A stretch of DNA of 38,809 nt from Nocardia concava NBRC 100430 (GCF_000308815.1 NZ_BAFX01000191.1:1-38809); one strand, 5' to 3'. Shown: positions 30,086-38,540, counted from the first letter of the stretch. Program-made: numbers and translations. The notes: generated by a model from the letters alone, not told the origin.

Positions 30086-32689
30086 TCAGGATCGATCGGA
30101 TTGGCGGGCGGAGGAGTTTTGTAGGGCGGAAGCGTTCGCCTCCGCGATGACCTCCGGAAGTTGCTGCCGCCGCAGCTTTCCCGCCGTCGTGCGCGGCAAC
30201 TCGGGCACGAACACGATGTCGCGCGGCACCTTGTAATTGGCCAGCGTCGTCTTGATATGCCGCTGCAGCGCCCGCGCGGTGGTGCGCGACCCGGATTTCA
30301 ACACCACGGCCGCCGCCAGCCGCTGCCCGAAATCCTCATCGGGCACGCCGATGGCCCCCGCGTCGGCGACCGCCGGATGCGCCAGCAGCGCCTCCTCGAC
30401 CTCCTGCGGGAAGACGTTCTCGCCGCCGGAGACGATCATGTCGTCGGAACGGCCGTCGATATACAGCCGGCCCTCGGCATCGAAATGCCCGAGATCGCCG
30501 GAGTCCATATGCTTTCCGACCATCTCCTTGGTGCGGCCGTCGCTGTAGCCGTGGAACATGCTCGGGTTCTTGTTGACGATGCGGCCGGTGACTCCGGCGG
30601 GCAGCTCGCGGCCGTCGCGATCGACGATGCGGATGTCCACGACCCCGGCCGGCGGCCGCCCCACGGTGCCGGGCGCGGACCGCAGATCCGCGGGCGTGGC
30701 GATGGTCCCGGCTCCGGTCTCGGTGGAGGCGTAGCCGTTGAACAGCACGTCCCCGAACTCGTCCATGAAAGCCGTTGCCAGCCACGGCGGCAGGGGAGCG
30801 GCCCCGCACACCACCATCTGCAGGCTGTCGAGGTGATAGCCGCGCCGATCCCGGGGCGGCAGATCCATGATGCGCTTGAGCATGGTCGGCACCAGGCACA
30901 CGATGTGCACGCTGTGCCGCTCGATATCGGCGAGCACGGTTTCGGCGTCGAAGCGCTCGTGCACCAGCGCCGTGGACCCGAGCAGGAACGCCGCGGCCAC
31001 CGCCAGGAACCCGTAGGTGTGATGCAGCGGCGGCGCGATGACCACGGGCCGACCCAGCCGCGGAATCGGCCGCACCCTGGCCAGATCCTCGAGCGCCAGT
31101 ACCATGCGCGGGTTCAGCCCGGCCAGCATCGGCCCGGCCGCACCCAACCCCAGCTGTCGCGGCGCGCCCTTCGGAACCCCGGTGGTGCCGCCGGTGAGCA
31201 GAATGATCGACCCACCCGAAGCAGGCTCCCGCACCGGCGGCCCGCCCGCGGCCACCAATTCCGCCACCGTCGGCAGCCCGCCCGCCGCGCCCCGGACCAC
31301 CACACGATGGCCGCGGTACCCGGATTTCTCTATCTCCGTGTGGAATTCGCCGTCGTAGAACAGCACTTCCACGCGTTCCCGGTCGAGCACCTCACCGATC
31401 TGCGGCCCCGCGAACCCGTAGTTCAACGGCACCACATCCGCCGACAGCCGCGCGGCCGCATAGGCCGCCAGCACGAATCCGCGATGATTGCGGCACAGCA
31501 CCCCGACCCGCTGCCCGCGCCGCACCTCCCAGCGCGCCCGCAATGCTGCCGCCAGCCGCTGCACCTGCCGGTCGAGATCGGCGGCGGTGATCGAACCGTC
31601 GTCATCGATCATGGCGGGCCGATCCGGAAACCGCGCCGCGAAACTCGACAGCGTCGTCGCCAGCCCGACTCCGCCACGTAATGCCCAGGCCAGCTGTGGG
31701 ATTCGGGTGGGCGGCACCAAACCCAGTGCCCCGCTGGCCGGAAACCAGCCCGCCACCGTCACCGCGTCATCGAGCAGGTTGGCGGTGCGCTCCACCCGCC
31801 CGACCGGCCCGGCCCAGTCGACGGGCCGGTTGTTCCAATTCCCGGCCTTCGCATACAGGGTCAGCATCCGTTGCGCCGCACGGGAATTGTCCAGCGTGTA
31901 GGAGATCGGCGCACCCGCCCGCTCCCACCACGGCCGTATCGCCAAAGGCCGGTCCACGATCGCCCGGCACACCATGCCCGCCGCCTCCTCGGTCGACATG
32001 CTCGGGGTGTACCGGTAGATCCGATACGGCCCCAGCATCTCCGACCGCACCAGCTGCAGGTGCACGGAGGTGACGGTGATGCCGTCGGCCCGCAATTCCG
32101 GTGCGGCACCGCGTATCCAGGCATTGAACGCCGACTTGGAGGCGATATACGCGGTCCAGCCGACACTCGGCCCGTGCACACCGGCCGTGCTGATATTGAC
32201 GATGTGCCCGCGCCGCCGCGCCCGCATGGACGGCAGCAGGCTCAGCACCAGCCGCACCGGACCCAGATAGTTGATCCGCGCGGTGTCGTCGAAATTGTCC
32301 CAACGGTCCAGCGAATCCGAGAGCCAGCGGCGAATGGACTTGCCCGCATTGTTGACGAAGACATCCACGTGCCCGTGGTCGGCCAGGACCTGTTTGATCA
32401 GCGCGGCGCAGGCGTCGGGATCGGAGAGATCCGCCGGATAGGGACGCACGGAGCCGGGGAATTCCGCTGTCTCGGCCTGTAATTCGTCCAGCAGCGCCGT
32501 CCGCCGGGCCACCGCGAGCACGGTCGCGCCATTGGCGGCCAGCCGGCGCGCGGTGGCCCGCCCGACGCCGGAGGACGCCCCGGTCACCAATATCACCTTG
32601 TCCCGCACGGCGGGCTCCAGGCGGCGGTCGCTGATTCCGTAGCCGGCCGCGCCCAGCGCGATCCGGACCGATTTCGGCAGTTCGATCAT
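30086..32689 (-). CDS. Fusion protein: short-chain dehydrogenase + fatty-acyl-CoA synthetase (SadH-FadD type)
   Basis: One uninterrupted 867-aa frame encodes two enzymes. Residues about 28-285 are an SDR: TGASSGVG at 36-43, VNNAGKS, and Tyr181/Lys185 in YIASK. After a linker (about 290-345) comes an ANL-family adenylating enzyme: LLTGGTTGVPKG near 495, HHTYGFL, GYASTETG near 650, YIDGRSDDMIVSGGENVFP near 743, and PRTTAGKLRR with the catalytic Lys near 835. All core motifs of both halves are present. In Mycobacterium tuberculosis the like activities are separate genes of the mymA operon (sadH, fadD13). The SDR would oxidise or reduce an alcohol/ketone and the ligase activate a fatty acid as CoA thioester, probably on one lipid path. 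It lies between two monooxygenase genes with gaps of 14 and 30 bases. Confidence 0.92.
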   Translation of the reverse strand: MIELPKSVRIALGAAGYGISDRRLEPAVRDKVILVTGASSGVGRATARRLAANGATVLAVARRTALLDELQAETAEFPGSVRPYPADLSDPDACAALIKQVLADHGHVDVFVNNAGKSIRRWLSDSLDRWDNFDDTARINYLGPVRLVLSLLPSMRARRRGHIVNISTAGVHGPSVGWTAYIASKSAFNAWIRGAAPELRADGITVTSVHLQLVRSEMLGPYRIYRYTPSMSTEEAAGMVCRAIVDRPLAIRPWWERAGAPISYTLDNSRAAQRMLTLYAKAGNWNNRPVDWAGPVGRVERTANLLDDAVTVAGWFPASGALGLVPPTRIPQLAWALRGGVGLATTLSSFAARFPDRPAMIDDDGSITAADLDRQVQRLAAALRARWEVRRGQRVGVLCRNHRGFVLAAYAAARLSADVVPLNYGFAGPQIGEVLDRERVEVLFYDGEFHTEIEKSGYRGHRVVVRGAAGGLPTVAELVAAGGPPVREPASGGSIILLTGGTTGVPKGAPRQLGLGAAGPMLAGLNPRMVLALEDLARVRPIPRLGRPVVIAPPLHHTYGFLAVAAAFLLGSTALVHERFDAETVLADIERHSVHIVCLVPTMLKRIMDLPPRDRRGYHLDSLQMVVCGAAPLPPWLATAFMDEFGDVLFNGYASTETGAGTIATPADLRSAPGTVGRPPAGVVDIRIVDRDGRELPAGVTGRIVNKNPSMFHGYSDGRTKEMVGKHMDSGDLGHFDAEGRLYIDGRSDDMIVSGGENVFPQEVEEALLAHPAVADAGAIGVPDEDFGQRLAAAVVLKSGSRTTARALQRHIKTTLANYKVPRDIVFVPELPRTTAGKLRRQQLPEVIAEANASALQNSSARQSDRS

Positions 32690-32719
32690 GGGCTCGAAAA
32701 TCCTTGTCGAGCAGTAGGG

Positions 32720-34276
32720 TCAGGCGGACAACCGGTCGAATTCGTAATCCGAGAACGGGAAGCGGTGATGCGCGCGCCGCGCCGAGAAGAATCCCGTCGG
32801 CCGGATATAGGTGCTGTCACCCTGCGAATTCCGGTAATACGTCGGCACGTGCGCGTTCAATTCGGCCAGGTAATAGCGCATGGCCTCGCCGTGCCGGTAG
32901 ATGCGGCGATGGTAGGCGTCGTGAATATCCTGGCGAATCGCCACGAAGGTCGCCCCGCGCCGCCGCGCCTCCGAAATCGCCCGCACCGCATGGTCGGCCG
33001 TCATCTCCACGAAGGCGTGCCAGCCGCTGCCCGACCACGAATACGGGCCGACGAGCATCCACCGATTGGGCAGACCGGGCAGGGATACGCTCTCGTAGGC
33101 CTGCAATCCGTGCTCGGCGTAGTACTTGCCCAGATCGAGGCCGTCGCGGCCGACCACCATGCCGGGTGTGTAGGTCTCCGGATCGGAGAAGACGTGATAG
33201 CCGGTGGCCAGCACGATCATGTCGAATTCGCGCTCGACGCCGTCTGCGGTGCGAATGCCGTGCGCTGTGAACCGCTCGATCGGTGTGGTCACCAGATCGA
33301 CATTGGGCCGATTGAACGCCAGCAGATATCCGGTATTCGCCGTCGGCCGCTTGGCGATCGGCCCGTAGTCGGGGGTGAGCCCCTCGCGAATCTCCGGATC
33401 GCGCACCATGAGTCGCAGCATCCCGCGATAACCGCGAATCGCCGCGCCGTCGATGGCCCGCATGGTGGGCCGGACCAGCGTCATGGGCGCGTTCGACATG
33501 GTGCGCAGCGCGGCGTCGACCACCACCAGCGCCGCGCCGTGCACGCCCGCCTGTACTCCCGGAACCCGTAGCGCCAATCGCACCGCCCGCGGAATCCGCG
33601 GATTGGGTTTGGGGACACACCACACCGGCGTGCGCTGATACACCGCCAGACTGCCCACCGTGCCCGCGATCGACGGCGTGATCTGCACCGAACTCGCACC
33701 CGTGCCGATGATCGCGACCCGCTTACCGGCCAGGTCGTAGCTGTCGTCCCAATCCGAGGGCCGCTGAATCTTGCCCTGGTACTCAGCGAGTCCCGGAATT
33801 CCGGGATCCACCTTCGGGCTGATGAACGCACCCACCGCGCTGATCACGAACCGTGCGGTCGTCTCCCCGCCGTCCTCGAGCCGCAGCCTCCAGCAGTGCC
33901 GCTCCTCGTCCCACTCCTCGCCGGCCACCGCGGTCCCGAACCGGATGTGCGGATACAGCCCGAAGCGCCGCGCCACCGCCATGTGATACCGCTTCACCTC
34001 GTCCCCGGCCGCGAACAGCCTGCTCCAGTTGGGATTTCGCGCGAAGGAGTACTGATAGGCCAGCGACGGAATATCGACTTCCAGCCCCGGGTAATGGTTT
34101 TCGTGCCAGCTGCCGCCCACCTCGTCGGCCCGCTCCAGAATGACGAAATCGCGCACCCCGGCCCGCTTCAGCTTGACCCCCGCCGCAATGCCCCCGGGCC
34201 CCGCCCCGATCACGGCGACCTCGTGGTCCGGAGCCGAAAGCTTCGCTGCCGATATGTCTTTGGATGCAGTGGTCAC
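32720..34276 (-). CDS. Flavin monooxygenase, second copy, with altered Baeyer-Villiger fingerprint
   Basis: A 518-aa paralogue of the monooxygenase at 28521 and the first gene of the operon. The FAD motif GAGPGG is at 24-29, the flavin-contact motif GGSWHENHYPGLEVD at about 54-68, and NADPH binding is IGTGASS (190-196). The fingerprint FxGxxxHxxxW reads Y166-QGKIQ-R172-PSD-W176, so the conserved His is Arg. Loss of that His usually lowers or alters Baeyer-Villiger activity, so this copy may act on another substrate or be uncoupled. ATG 34276 starts about 45 bases after a good promoter with an overlapping dyad. The gap to the fusion gene is 30 bases. Confidence 0.92.
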   Translation of the reverse strand: MTTASKDISAAKLSAPDHEVAVIGAGPGGIAAGVKLKRAGVRDFVILERADEVGGSWHENHYPGLEVDIPSLAYQYSFARNPNWSRLFAAGDEVKRYHMAVARRFGLYPHIRFGTAVAGEEWDEERHCWRLRLEDGGETTARFVISAVGAFISPKVDPGIPGLAEYQGKIQRPSDWDDSYDLAGKRVAIIGTGASSVQITPSIAGTVGSLAVYQRTPVWCVPKPNPRIPRAVRLALRVPGVQAGVHGAALVVVDAALRTMSNAPMTLVRPTMRAIDGAAIRGYRGMLRLMVRDPEIREGLTPDYGPIAKRPTANTGYLLAFNRPNVDLVTTPIERFTAHGIRTADGVEREFDMIVLATGYHVFSDPETYTPGMVVGRDGLDLGKYYAEHGLQAYESVSLPGLPNRWMLVGPYSWSGSGWHAFVEMTADHAVRAISEARRRGATFVAIRQDIHDAYHRRIYRHGEAMRYYLAELNAHVPTYYRNSQGDSTYIRPTGFFSARRAHHRFPFSDYEFDRLSA

Positions 34277-34317
34277 GACGATGGACCTTCCGGGCAGACT
34301 CCGGCGCTGCGCTGCGC

Positions 34318-34356
34318 CTGTCCCACCAGAGTAGTTCTGTCTGGGACAGTGATCAA
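34318..34356 (-). promoter_or_regulatory. Promoter and operator dyad of the monooxygenase operon
   Basis: On the minus strand, TTGATC (34356-34351), exactly 17 bp, and TACTCT (34333-34328) make a sigma-70-type promoter. CTGTCCCA (34318-34325) and TGGGACAG (34342-34349) are perfect arms of a dyad that covers the spacer and the -10, with an inner pair CAGA/TCTG. This is a typical repressor (TetR-type) arrangement. The part CTGTCTGGGAC recurs at 27144. Confidence 0.65.
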
Positions 34357-34399
34357 GGCCCGTGTGGCACGGATGATCTCGTGGCCCGGCGGGAGTGGG

Positions 34400-35851
34400 T
34401 CAGCCCGCGGCGAACCCCGAGGCAGGGGCCCCGGCCCGGCGCAGCCGCACCGCGTTCAGATCCGTCGGCTGCCCGGTGCGCAATCGGTAGCGTTCCATGA
34501 CCATTCGGAACTCCGGCGACCACCGCAGCACCTCATCGCGCATCGGCCCCGTCGTGCCCAGCTGGGCGACCGTGCCGAACAGCGTGGTCAGCCCCCGCTG
34601 GAACGGCATGAGATAGGCGGGCACGCCGAGCTGCCGATAGGCATTGCTGAGCTTGGGGCTCATAGCGTCCAGCGTGCGCCCGCGCAGCCAGGGGATGTCC
34701 ACGTGGAAGGTGTCGTGGCGCAGGATCTCGGTGAACGGTCGCAGCTTCTCCGCCAGGCCCGCGCTGTCGAGACCGCGCTTGCCGTCGATGAATCCGTGCC
34801 GGCGCGCGAAGGCGTCCAGCTCGGCCGGGCCGCCATTGAGCAGCGCATCGGCCAGATCGTGCACCAGCGTCGGGAACTGTGCCGGGGGCCAGACCGGGCA
34901 CGCGCCGAAGTCGACCACGCCCAGCCGACCGTCCGGCAGCACCCGGAAATTGCCCGGATGCGGATCGCCGTAGAGCAGTCCGGAACGCGGCGCGGAGGAC
35001 CAGAAGAACCGAATCGCCAGCATCCCGAGCCGGTCGCGCTCGGCCGGCGCTCCCACGGTGATCAAGCGCGACAAGGGAATACCGTCCAGCCATTCGCTGA
35101 CGATCACATCTCCGCGCTGCGCCAGCACCCGCGGCACCCGGAAATCCGGATCGTCGGCGTACGCCTCGGCGAAGCGGCGCTGGTTCTGCGCCTCGGCCTC
35201 GAAATCCAGCTCGGCACGCAGGCATTCGGCCAGCTCGTCCACGATCGCCGGACCGTCGGCATGCGGTGCGAAGACCGGTGCCAGCCAGGCCAATCCGCGC
35301 AGCTGCCGCAGATCGCTGTCGATGGCCGCCCGCGCGCCGGGATACATCACCTTCACCGCCACCACCCGGCCGTCGTGCCAGATCGCGCGATGCACCTGAC
35401 CGATGGTGGCCGAGGCCGCCCGTCGGTCGTCGAAGTCGCGGAAGTTCGCGCGCCAGTCCGGGCCGAAGGACTCGGCGAGCACCGCGTGCACCGAGCGCGG
35501 CAGCATCGGCGGCGCGGCATCCTGCAGGCGGCTCAACGCGATTCGATACGGCTCGGCCAGCTCCTGCGGCAGTGCCAGCTCGTAGATGCCCAGGATCTGA
35601 CCCAGCTTGGCGGCGCAGCCCTTCAATTCGCCCAGCACCTCGGCCATATGCTCGGCGGTGCGCAGCTGGATCTCCCGATCCACCTCGTCGGCCGGGCGAC
35701 CAATGGCCTTCTTGCTGGCCCCGGCCACCTGCCGACCGGCGAAGGCCAGCGGCACCGCCGCCAGCTTCGCGCCGCGAATCGTCTTGCGCACGGGCGGATT
35801 CGCCCCCGTGTCCACGTCCCCCCGCCGAGCACCGCCGCGCCGAAAACTCAT
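34400..35851 (-). CDS. UbiB/ABC1-family atypical kinase (second copy)
   Basis: A 483-aa UbiB-like protein, paralogue of the gene at 27199. KxGQ is Lys82-Gln85 (AKLGQILG), the nucleotide loop is ASATIGQVHRA, the ATP lysine is Lys167 (VAVKVMYPG), the catalytic loop is YGDPHPGN with Asp296 and Asn301, and the metal Asp is Asp314 (VVDFGAC). All are intact. The N-terminus is longer and basic (MSFRRGGARRGDVD). It is transcribed in the same direction as the monooxygenase operon and ends 123 bp upstream of it, with the operon promoter in between. ATG 35851 has a distant AAGGGG upstream. Having a UbiB-like kinase on each side of one lipid operon suggests a role in handling or modifying its hydrophobic product. 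Confidence 0.9.
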   Translation of the reverse strand: MSFRRGGARRGDVDTGANPPVRKTIRGAKLAAVPLAFAGRQVAGASKKAIGRPADEVDREIQLRTAEHMAEVLGELKGCAAKLGQILGIYELALPQELAEPYRIALSRLQDAAPPMLPRSVHAVLAESFGPDWRANFRDFDDRRAASATIGQVHRAIWHDGRVVAVKVMYPGARAAIDSDLRQLRGLAWLAPVFAPHADGPAIVDELAECLRAELDFEAEAQNQRRFAEAYADDPDFRVPRVLAQRGDVIVSEWLDGIPLSRLITVGAPAERDRLGMLAIRFFWSSAPRSGLLYGDPHPGNFRVLPDGRLGVVDFGACPVWPPAQFPTLVHDLADALLNGGPAELDAFARRHGFIDGKRGLDSAGLAEKLRPFTEILRHDTFHVDIPWLRGRTLDAMSPKLSNAYRQLGVPAYLMPFQRGLTTLFGTVAQLGTTGPMRDEVLRWSPEFRMVMERYRLRTGQPTDLNAVRLRRAGAPASGFAAG

Positions 35852-35924
35852 CGATCAACCAACCCCTTGTGCGCGCGATCCGACCGAAATGCGCATCAGG
35901 GAGTCTGCCACGAAGTGAAACTAC

Positions 35925-35956
35925 GCGGTACGGAAAACTGTACGTATCGGTACCGC
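35925..35956 (-). promoter_or_regulatory. Inverted repeat upstream of the second UbiB-like kinase
   Basis: GCGGTAC (35925-35931) and GTACCGC (35950-35956) are perfect arms 18 bp apart, 75-105 bp before the ATG. The AT-richer core contains further GTAC elements. It is probably a regulator site and differs from the CTGTCTGGGAC element. Confidence 0.4.
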
Positions 35957-36002
35957 ATCTCGAATATTGGGATACGGGAGATGAATTCGGAGATTCGGTC
36001 GG

Positions 36003-36809
36003 TCACGGCCGATGCGAGGCGACCAGGGCCAGATCGGTGAGCCGATGCGCGCGGGCGATCTCGGCGGGCGTGAACGGCTCCCCGGTGCGCAGGAAGGTCA
36101 GCGCGGGAGTCCCGCCGGGCGGGTCGATCTCGAGCAGCGTGCCGCCGGGTGTGCGGCCGGGATCGGGATCCGGGACGTATTGCGCGCCGAGCAGTTCCGC
36201 GATCACCAGCGGCAGCTCGGCCGGATCCGCGGCGACCCGCGCGGCCAGGCCCAGCGCGCGAGTCTGGCCGTCCACCAGGGTCAGCGCCGAGGCGGGCCAG
36301 ATGCCGACCGCGACACCGCCCGCGCGGGAGATGGCGTGGGTCAGGCGCGGTGGGGTGACCTCGGCGGGCGTGGACACCACCAGCTCGTCGAGCACGCCGT
36401 TCTCCAGATGATGCACGTGCACGGCGAGAATGTTCGCGCGCCGATCGGCCAGATGCTTGGCGAGCAGTTCCAGGCGGCCGGGCTTGTTGTCCAGGCGCAC
36501 CCGGATGCGCCACAGTCGCTCGGCGCTGTCCAGGCGGCTGCGGTGATGCAGTTCCGGGCCATGTAGCCAGCGGGCGAGATACCGCATGGCGCCGGGTTCG
36601 ACGACCCAGATGACGAGAATCGTGGCGGCCACGGCCAGGATCGAGACCGTTGCCAGATAGGGCAGTTCGAGGTGGATGACCAAGGCGTGCAGGGCCAGTT
36701 CGACGGGGAGGATGGCGGCGAGTTTGGCCAGGGCCATCCGGGTTCGTTTGGGGTGGGGCAGACGACCGCACACTTCGCATGCCAGCGCATGTATCTCGGT
36801 TTGCCTCAT
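36003..36809 (-). CDS. Membrane protein with an ACT-like regulatory domain
   Basis: A 268-aa protein with three parts. A short N-terminal segment has a Cys pair (ACEVCGRLPHP, C11/C14). Two membrane spans follow (about 28-47 and 51-70, then VEPGAMRYLARW). An ACT-like domain lies at about 99-150 (LWRIRVRLDNKPGRLELLAK, then VHHLENGVLDELVVS). The C-terminal 100 residues look like a second ACT/GNAT-like alpha-beta region. ACT domains bind amino acids and regulate enzymes; joining one to membrane spans is uncommon. ATG 36809 is used; a GTG two codons earlier is possible. The gene stands alone, with about 150 bp on its 3' side and 173 bp on its 5' side. The function is unknown. Confidence 0.65.
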   Translation of the reverse strand: MRQTEIHALACEVCGRLPHPKRTRMALAKLAAILPVELALHALVIHLELPYLATVSILAVAATILVIWVVEPGAMRYLARWLHGPELHHRSRLDSAERLWRIRVRLDNKPGRLELLAKHLADRRANILAVHVHHLENGVLDELVVSTPAEVTPPRLTHAISRAGGVAVGIWPASALTLVDGQTRALGLAARVAADPAELPLVIAELLGAQYVPDPDPGRTPGGTLLEIDPPGGTPALTFLRTGEPFTPAEIARAHRLTDLALVASHRP

Positions 36810-36982
36810 GTTCACCACAGTGCGTGACCGGTGTTTCGACGCTGTGGTGTGGTGTAAAGAAGGGATGACAGTACGCAAGAAACCCGTTGCGGCACCGGGC
36901 ATTCAGTGAAGCGAGCCACAGCCGTGGCGAGCCTGTGCCCCGGCGCACACCGATTTGCCCGTTGTTCGATGAGTAGCGGCCG

Positions 36983-37324
36983 TCACTTCTTCTTCGGCGG
37001 GAGCGACTTGGCGTAGTCCACCCCGCGCCGCACCCACTCGTCGAGCACATCGTCATCGGCGACGGTCTCGGTGGTGACGCGTAGCCACCCGTGCGCCTCG
37101 CGCCCGCCCATCACCATGGTCTCGACCGACCCCTTGCTCAGCAGCCCCGCCGAGGTTGCCGGATCCGTCCGCACCAGCAGCCCGCCCTGCCCGCTGGCCG
37201 CGACCGCCATATTGCCGCCGATCATGAACGCCAGCCCGCCGAACATCTTCTTCTCGACCGCCTCGGCCAGATCCGGCCCGAGGGCGTCCCGAATCCGATC
37301 GGCCAGTTTCTCGTCGTATGCCAT
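36983..37324 (-). CDS. TfoX N-terminal-domain protein
   Basis: A 113-aa soluble protein with the TfoX_N fold: AYDEKLADRIRDALG, EKKMFGGLAFMIGGNMAV, LLVRTDPATS, and then GREAHGWLRV with a C-terminal helix VLDEWVRRGVDYAKSL. In gamma-proteobacteria TfoX controls competence, but stand-alone N-domain proteins in Actinobacteria have no proven role and that function should not be carried over. ATG 37324 fits the family start; ATG 37342 (MAHNAD) is an alternative. It is divergent from the carboxylate-amine ligase gene. Confidence 0.85.
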   Translation of the reverse strand: MAYDEKLADRIRDALGPDLAEAVEKKMFGGLAFMIGGNMAVAASGQGGLLVRTDPATSAGLLSKGSVETMVMGGREAHGWLRVTTETVADDDVLDEWVRRGVDYAKSLPPKKK

Positions 37325-37369
37325 ATCGGCATTGTGAGCCATACCACCGACAGATCCGGGTGCTGCCGC

Positions 37370-37432
37370 GGGTGGAAAGACCCGCACGGGTAGAAAGACC
37401 TTTCTGACAGGTGTCGAGCGGTCCCGTATGAG
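37370..37432 (+). promoter_or_regulatory. Direct repeats and promoter in the divergent tfoX/ligase region
   Basis: GGGTGGAAAGACC (37370-37382) and GGGTAGAAAGACC (37388-37400) are near-identical, 18 bp apart. CTGACA (37404-37409), 17 bp and TATGAG (37427-37432) follow. The ligase GTG is at 37446, so the leader would be very short. A palindrome (AGAAAG-AC-CTTTCT) overlaps the second repeat and the -35. Confidence 0.45.
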
Positions 37433-37445
37433 GTACACCTAGACA

Positions 37446-38534
37446 GTGGAAGCCCCGCCGACCGTGGGTGTCGAAGAGGAGTTTCTCCTCGTGGATCCGC
37501 GCACCGGAGCGCCGGTCAGCAGAAATGCCGACGTCGTGCGCACGGCCGCGGATTTCGGCATGGACCTGCAATTGGAGATCATGCGGTGCCAGGTCGAGAC
37601 CAATACTCACGTGCACACGAATACCGCCGATCTATTGCGGGAATTGCGGGAATTGCGGCGCGGAGCCGCGGCGTCCGCGGAAAAGCACGACGCCGTGCTG
37701 CTGGCCGCGGCCGTGCCACCGTACGTCCCCGACGAGCTGTCGATCACCGCCGCCCCGCGCTATCACCGGATCGCCGAGAACTTCGGCCGGTTGGCGCGTG
37801 AGCAGGGGTTGTGCGGCTGTCACGTCCACGTCGCCGTGCCGGACCGGGCCGCCGCCCTGCGGGTGAGCAACTTCCTGCGGCCGTGGCTGCCGCTGCTGCT
37901 GGCGCTGACCGCCAACTCGGCCATCTACCGCGGTGGCGAAACCGGTTATGCCAGTTGGCGAAACATCCTGTGGCGGCGCTGGCCCAGTGCCGGACCGCCA
38001 CCGCACTTCGACTCGGTGGCCGACTTCGAGGTGGCCGTGGAGTCCATGCTGTCGCTGGGGGTCATCCTCGACCGCAAGATGGTCTACTGGGATGTGCGGC
38101 CCTCCACCACCTTTCCCACCGTGGAGGTGCGCGTCAGCGATGTCCCCGCCACCGTCGAGGAGACCGCGCTGCTGGCCAGCCTGGTGCGCGCCTGCGCGAT
38201 GACCGCGAGCACCACCGATTCCGTGCCCTTCGTCGCGGAAGCCACACTGCGCGCGGCGTATTGGAAGGCGGCGCACGAGGGTATCGACGGGGATGCCATC
38301 GATCCGGTGGACGGCAGCACCGTCCCGGTCGAGGACCTGCTGACCCGGCTGATCGAACGGGTGCGGCCGGCGCTGGAACGCCTGGGGGACTTCGATTTCG
38401 TCTCCGACGGCCTGGCCGCGCAACTGGTGCGCGGCAACGGGGCGCGGCGTCAGCTCACCGCGTTCCGCGCCCGCGGGGACCTGGGCGATGTGGTGGACGA
38501 GCTCGCGGAGGCCACGCTGTACAGCTGCCGGTAG
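37446..38534 (+). CDS. Carboxylate-amine ligase, YbdK/GCS2 family
   Basis: A 362-aa ATP-grasp-like ligase related to glutamate-cysteine ligase type 2. Family motifs are VGVEEEFLLVDP (7-18), the substrate region MDLQLEIMRCQVETNTHVHT (39-58), CGCHVHVAVPD, and near the middle YWDVRPSTTFPTVEVRVSDV. YbdK proteins show weak glutamate-cysteine ligase activity; mycothiol-producing Actinobacteria do not normally rely on glutathione, so the real acceptor may differ. GTG 37446 has no Shine-Dalgarno and lies close to the predicted transcript start. It is intact and ends six bases before the stop of the convergent lipoprotein gene. Confidence 0.9.
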   Translation: MEAPPTVGVEEEFLLVDPRTGAPVSRNADVVRTAADFGMDLQLEIMRCQVETNTHVHTNTADLLRELRELRRGAAASAEKHDAVLLAAAVPPYVPDELSITAAPRYHRIAENFGRLAREQGLCGCHVHVAVPDRAAALRVSNFLRPWLPLLLALTANSAIYRGGETGYASWRNILWRRWPSAGPPPHFDSVADFEVAVESMLSLGVILDRKMVYWDVRPSTTFPTVEVRVSDVPATVEETALLASLVRACAMTASTTDSVPFVAEATLRAAYWKAAHEGIDGDAIDPVDGSTVPVEDLLTRLIERVRPALERLGDFDFVSDGLAAQLVRGNGARRQLTAFRARGDLGDVVDELAEATLYSCR

Positions 38535-38540
38535 GCGAAT

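Noticed and set aside
30161..31681. 506-codon plus-strand frame opposite the SDR-CoA ligase gene
   Set aside because: It is antisense to conserved adenylation motifs, Arg/His/Pro-rich, and has no recognisable fold.
33896..36040. 714-codon plus-strand frame opposite the second monooxygenase and second kinase
   Set aside because: It has biased composition and no start signals, and the opposite strand has intact catalytic motifs throughout.
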